A stretch of DNA of 7,928 bases from Firmicutes bacterium CAG:646. GTDB taxonomy: Bacteria > Bacillota > Clostridia > Lachnospirales > Lachnospiraceae. The translations under genes and the position numbers were made by a program. The stretch spans positions 127,900 to 135,827 of the forward strand of contig HF995414.1 in NCBI GenBank assembly GCA_000432335.1. Reading direction: 5' to 3'. The stretch's first letter is position 1, and each line of letters opens with the position of its first letter. The notes under the pieces are model-generated. The model worked only from the letters and a program-made list of their open reading frames with translations. It was not told where the DNA came from and made no database searches. Positions 5,543 through 7,928 of this stretch are shown one piece after another.

Positions 5543-6184
5543 ATGTGGGAACGATTGGTCTGTATTGCGATAGGATATGTCTGTGGCTTGTTCCAGACCT
5601 CATATATTTATGGAAAGGCTCACGGGATTGACATCCGTGATTATGGCAGTGGTAATGCGGGAACTACCAACGCCCTGCGTACGCTGGGAAGAAAAGCCGG
5701 AGCCATAACTTTTCTGGGAGATTGTTTTAAATGCGTGGTGGCGGTATTGATCGTCTGGCTGATCTTTGGCAAAACCCAGGGAGAGAATTTTAAGTTATTG
5801 GGATTGTATGCGGCGGCAGGAACCATTCTGGGACATAATTTTCCATTTTATTTGAAATTTCGCGGCGGAAAGGGAATTGCGGCTACCGCAGGTTTGCTGT
5901 TTTCTTTTGACTGGAGACTGATGCTTGTGGCGTTGGCGGTGTTTTTACTGGTATTTTTTACCACGCATTATGTTTCATTGGGTTCTCTGATGGTATATGT
6001 GGTTTTCGTGGGGGGACTGTTCTTTATGGGGCAGACCGGGCAGTTTGATATGGAACCCGCCCGTATTCATGAGATGTATGGGCTGGGGCTGTTTCTGGCA
6101 GGTCTGGCAGTGTGGAAACATCGGGCGAATATTGTACGTCTGATTCATGGAAATGAAAATAAAACGTATTTGAAGAAAAAATAA
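5543..6184 (+). CDS. plsY: Acyl-phosphate:glycerol-3-phosphate acyltransferase PlsY
   Basis: PlsY is the integral membrane enzyme that transfers an acyl group from acyl phosphate to sn-glycerol 3-phosphate, making lysophosphatidic acid. The 213 residues carry the three conserved cytosolic motifs: GSGNAGTTNALRTLG at 35-49, GHNFPFYLKFRGGKGIAAT at 97-115, and the C-terminal HRANIVRLIHGNE at 193-205. Hydrophobic segments at about 1-20, 55-75, 84-102, 116-140, 145-163 and 178-192 fit a multi-pass protein. The length is normal for the family (about 195-215), with a short Lys-rich tail. The start is 1 nt after the der stop codon, with AAGGAG at 5528-5533 inside der, and gpsA follows after 12 nt. The product of gpsA is its substrate, so the pairing makes metabolic sense. 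Confidence 0.97.
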   Translation: MWERLVCIAIGYVCGLFQTSYIYGKAHGIDIRDYGSGNAGTTNALRTLGRKAGAITFLGDCFKCVVAVLIVWLIFGKTQGENFKLLGLYAAAGTILGHNFPFYLKFRGGKGIAATAGLLFSFDWRLMLVALAVFLLVFFTTHYVSLGSLMVYVVFVGGLFFMGQTGQFDMEPARIHEMYGLGLFLAGLAVWKHRANIVRLIHGNENKTYLKKK

Positions 6185-6196
6185 CGGAGGTGTACT

Positions 6197-7210
6197 ATGA
6201 AAAAAATAGGTGTGATCGGTGCGGGAAGCTGGGGGACAGCTCTTGCCTGGCTTCTGGCGAATAATGGTCATGAAGTGACCCTTTGGTCTATCATAAAGGA
6301 TGAAGTGAAAATGCTTCAGGAGACCAGAGAGCACAAGACAAAATTGCCGGGAGTCAAACTTCAGGAGGATATTCAGGTCACAACAGATCTGGAAGCGGCA
6401 ATGAAAGACAAAGATGTGCTTGTTCTGGCTGTTCCTTCTCCTTTTACAAGAAGCACCTCCCGAATGCTGAAGCCTTTTGCGACAGAGGGGCAGTTGATTG
6501 TGAATGTGGCAAAGGGAGTGGAAGAAACCACGCTGCTGACGCTCAGTGAGATTGTGGAGGAGGAGATTCCTCAGGCGCAGGTGGCAGTATTGTCTGGCCC
6601 CAGTCATGCAGAAGAGGTAGGCAAAGGCTTGCCTACGACTTGTGTTGTGGGAGCTCGTTCCCGAGAGACGGCAGAGTACCTTCAGGGCATTTTTATGAGT
6701 CCTGTTTTCCGTGTATATACCAGCCCGGATATTCTGGGAATTGAACTGGGAGCTGCTCTGAAAAATGTAATCGCCCTTGCGGCTGGAGTTGCAGATGGTC
6801 TTGGGTATGGTGACAATACGAAAGCGGCTCTGATCACCCGGGGAATCGCAGAGATTTCCAGACTGGGTATCGCTATGGGAGCTAAAGCGGAAACGTTTTT
6901 CGGATTGTCTGGAATCGGGGATCTGATCGTTACATGCGCCAGTGTTCACAGCAGAAACCGTAAAGCGGGATATCTGATCGGACAAGGATATACCATGCAG
7001 GAAGCCATGGATGAAGTGCAGATGGTGGTAGAGGGCGTATACTCTGCGAAAGCAGCTCTGGCTCTCTCTCAAAAATATCATGTAGAAATGCCTATTATTG
7101 TGGAGGTCAATAAAGTTTTATTTGAGAATAAGAAAGCGGCGGATGCCGTAGATGGTCTGATGCAGAGAATGAAAAAAGATGAGATTGTTGCAGATCTCTG
7201 GGAAAAATAA
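6197..7210 (+). CDS. gpsA: NAD(P)H-dependent glycerol-3-phosphate dehydrogenase GpsA
   Basis: GpsA reduces dihydroxyacetone phosphate to sn-glycerol 3-phosphate in the cytosol, supplying PlsY. The 337-residue protein opens with a Rossmann dinucleotide loop, VIGAGSWGTALAW at 6-18, followed by NVAKGVE at 103-109 (Lys106) and LSGPSHAEEV at 132-141. The catalytic helix ALKNVIALAAGVADGLGYGDN lies at 187-207, with Lys189 as the expected catalytic base. SGIGDLIVTC at 238-247 and the substrate/cofactor-binding SRNRKAG at 252-258 follow. All key residues are present and the length is typical. A strong GGAGG (6186-6190) sits 6 nt before the ATG. It is the last gene of the operon, and a terminator begins 3 nt after its stop codon. 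In Bacillus and many spore-forming clostridia spoIVA lies nearby; here the operon ends instead. Confidence 0.98.
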   Translation: MKKIGVIGAGSWGTALAWLLANNGHEVTLWSIIKDEVKMLQETREHKTKLPGVKLQEDIQVTTDLEAAMKDKDVLVLAVPSPFTRSTSRMLKPFATEGQLIVNVAKGVEETTLLTLSEIVEEEIPQAQVAVLSGPSHAEEVGKGLPTTCVVGARSRETAEYLQGIFMSPVFRVYTSPDILGIELGAALKNVIALAAGVADGLGYGDNTKAALITRGIAEISRLGIAMGAKAETFFGLSGIGDLIVTCASVHSRNRKAGYLIGQGYTMQEAMDEVQMVVEGVYSAKAALALSQKYHVEMPIIVEVNKVLFENKKAADAVDGLMQRMKKDEIVADLWEK

Positions 7211-7213
7211 ATG

Positions 7214-7270
7214 AAAGGCTGCTGTAAGAAGCATAGAAATGAATAGATGTGCTTCTTACGGCGGCCTTTT
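7214..7270. terminator. Strong intrinsic terminator after gpsA, probably bidirectional
   Basis: The left arm 7214-7233 pairs with the right arm 7250-7269 over 20 positions, including a perfect 10-bp core (GTAAGAAGCA with TGCTTCTTAC) and two G-U pairs further out, around a 16-nt loop. The plus-strand stem ends in TTTT. On the minus strand the stem is followed by a T-rich stretch (CATTTATTTTT), so it can also stop transcripts of the converging aldo/keto reductase gene, whose stop codon lies only 3 nt beyond. Confidence 0.88.
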
Positions 7271-7272
7271 CC

Positions 7273-7928
7273 TTAGCGCAGATCTTCCGGTATACCGGCG
7301 CTGCGAAATTTTTCATCCAGAGCGTCGATCGCTTTCATTTCGATATCATTCAATTCAAAATCAAAGATATCGGCATTAGAAGCGATACGGGCGGGATTAG
7401 AGGATTTTGGGATGGCAGAGATTCCTTTCTGGATCAGCCAGCGCAGTCCGGTTTGAGCCGGAGTCTTGCCATATTTTTCTCCAATCTGCGTGATGGTATC
7501 CCGATGAAAATAAGCGCCTCGCGCCAAAGGTGCGTAAGCCTGTACGGCGATTCCTTTTTCCTGACAGTAAGCTTTTAATTCGGATTGATTCCAAAGAGGA
7601 TGATATTCAATCTGGTTGACTGCCGGAACGATGCCGGAAATCTGAAAAAGTTCTTCCAGATGATGGATTTCAAAATTGCTGACGCCGATGGCCTTTGCCC
7701 TTCCGGAAGTATAGATTTTTTCCAGTGCTCTCCAGGTATCCAGATAACATCCCGGCACCGGCCAGTGAACCAGATACAGATCCACGTAATCCATCTGCAG
7801 CCGTTCCAAACTACGTTCAAAAGCGCTTTCGATATTGCCGATGCGCTGAGCAGTGTTCCATACTTTGGTGGTGATGAACAGTTCTTCCCGTGGAATGGAA
7901 GAGGATTTTACAGCCCGTCCCACTCCTT
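7273..7928 (-). CDS. Aldo/keto reductase (AKR family, 2,5-diketo-D-gluconate reductase-like), N-terminus beyond window
   Basis: The frame runs from the window edge to a stop at 7273-7275 and gives about 217 residues, roughly the C-terminal three quarters of a protein of about 270-280. It begins GVGRAVKSSSIPREELF. The visible signatures are FITTKVWN with the catalytic Lys, YVDLYLVHWPVP with the catalytic His, IGVSNF, VNQIEYHPLW, AYAPLARG, and the C-terminal cofactor-binding AIPKSSNPARIASN with its Lys-Ser pair. The catalytic Asp and Tyr lie in the missing N-terminal part. These are cytosolic NADPH-dependent carbonyl reductases; the substrate cannot be read from the sequence. The GTG at 7921-7923 is not the start, since GVGRA is internal in the family. 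It converges on gpsA and is in a separate transcription unit; its promoter is outside the window. Confidence 0.93.
   Translation of the reverse strand, partial: GVGRAVKSSSIPREELFITTKVWNTAQRIGNIESAFERSLERLQMDYVDLYLVHWPVPGCYLDTWRALEKIYTSGRAKAIGVSNFEIHHLEELFQISGIVPAVNQIEYHPLWNQSELKAYCQEKGIAVQAYAPLARGAYFHRDTITQIGEKYGKTPAQTGLRWLIQKGISAIPKSSNPARIASNADIFDFELNDIEMKAIDALDEKFRSAGIPEDLR

Noticed and set aside
5975..7081. 368-codon minus-strand frame opposite plsY and gpsA
   Set aside because: It covers the conserved GpsA frame with a His/Arg/Ser-rich product and no recognisable motif; an antisense shadow caused by codon bias.
1..7928. Search for transposases, phage genes, CRISPR repeats, tRNA, toxin-antitoxin or defence genes
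   Set aside because: None is visible; all full-length genes are recognisable housekeeping families with uniform composition.

Overview
This is an ordinary-looking stretch of Gram-positive chromosome, most likely from an anaerobic gut Firmicute of the class Clostridia (family Lachnospiraceae is my best guess). The reasons are the AAGGAG/GGAGG ribosome binding sites, the near-consensus sigma-A promoters, the gene order (radical SAM/PDZ DUF512 protein, der, plsY, gpsA), the long 390-residue PRPP synthetase, and moderate GC with a purine-rich coding strand. The genus cannot be fixed from the sequence alone. I see no transposase, phage gene, CRISPR array, tRNA or rRNA.

Layout. (1) Positions 1-1172, plus strand: the 3' part of a YraN-family (UPF0102) nuclease-like gene, then pgeF (YfiH/DUF152). 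(2) Positions 1173-1381: the gap between convergent genes. It holds a possible 14-codon micro-ORF and a long imperfect hairpin, about 140 nt, that looks like an oversized bidirectional terminator. (3) Positions 1382-2554, minus strand: prs, a long-form ribose-phosphate pyrophosphokinase with its own promoter and a striking inverted repeat in its leader. (4) Positions 2555-2870, about 316 bases without a full gene: a divergent control region with the prs promoter on the minus strand, two tandem promoters on the plus strand (the upstream one a perfect consensus), a short palindrome over the second -35 box, and a two-codon mini-ORF. (5) Positions 2871-7210, plus strand: a tight four-gene operon of DUF512 radical SAM protein, der, plsY and gpsA, closed by a strong terminator at 7214-7270. 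(6) Positions 7273-7928, minus strand: the C-terminal part of an aldo/keto reductase running off the window.

How the genes fit together. GpsA makes sn-glycerol-3-phosphate and PlsY acylates it, the first two steps towards phosphatidic acid. They are co-transcribed with Der, a ribosome 50S assembly GTPase, so the operon couples membrane lipid entry with ribosome assembly. The leading DUF512 protein has no established function. prs supplies PRPP for nucleotide, His and Trp synthesis. PgeF is linked to peptidoglycan precursor editing and purine nucleoside chemistry.

No clearly new multi-gene system is visible. The points most worth a second look are non-coding: the long hairpin, the 13-nt half-site dyad in the prs leader, and the two-promoter, two-start arrangement in front of the DUF512 gene, together with the unexplained DUF512 protein itself.
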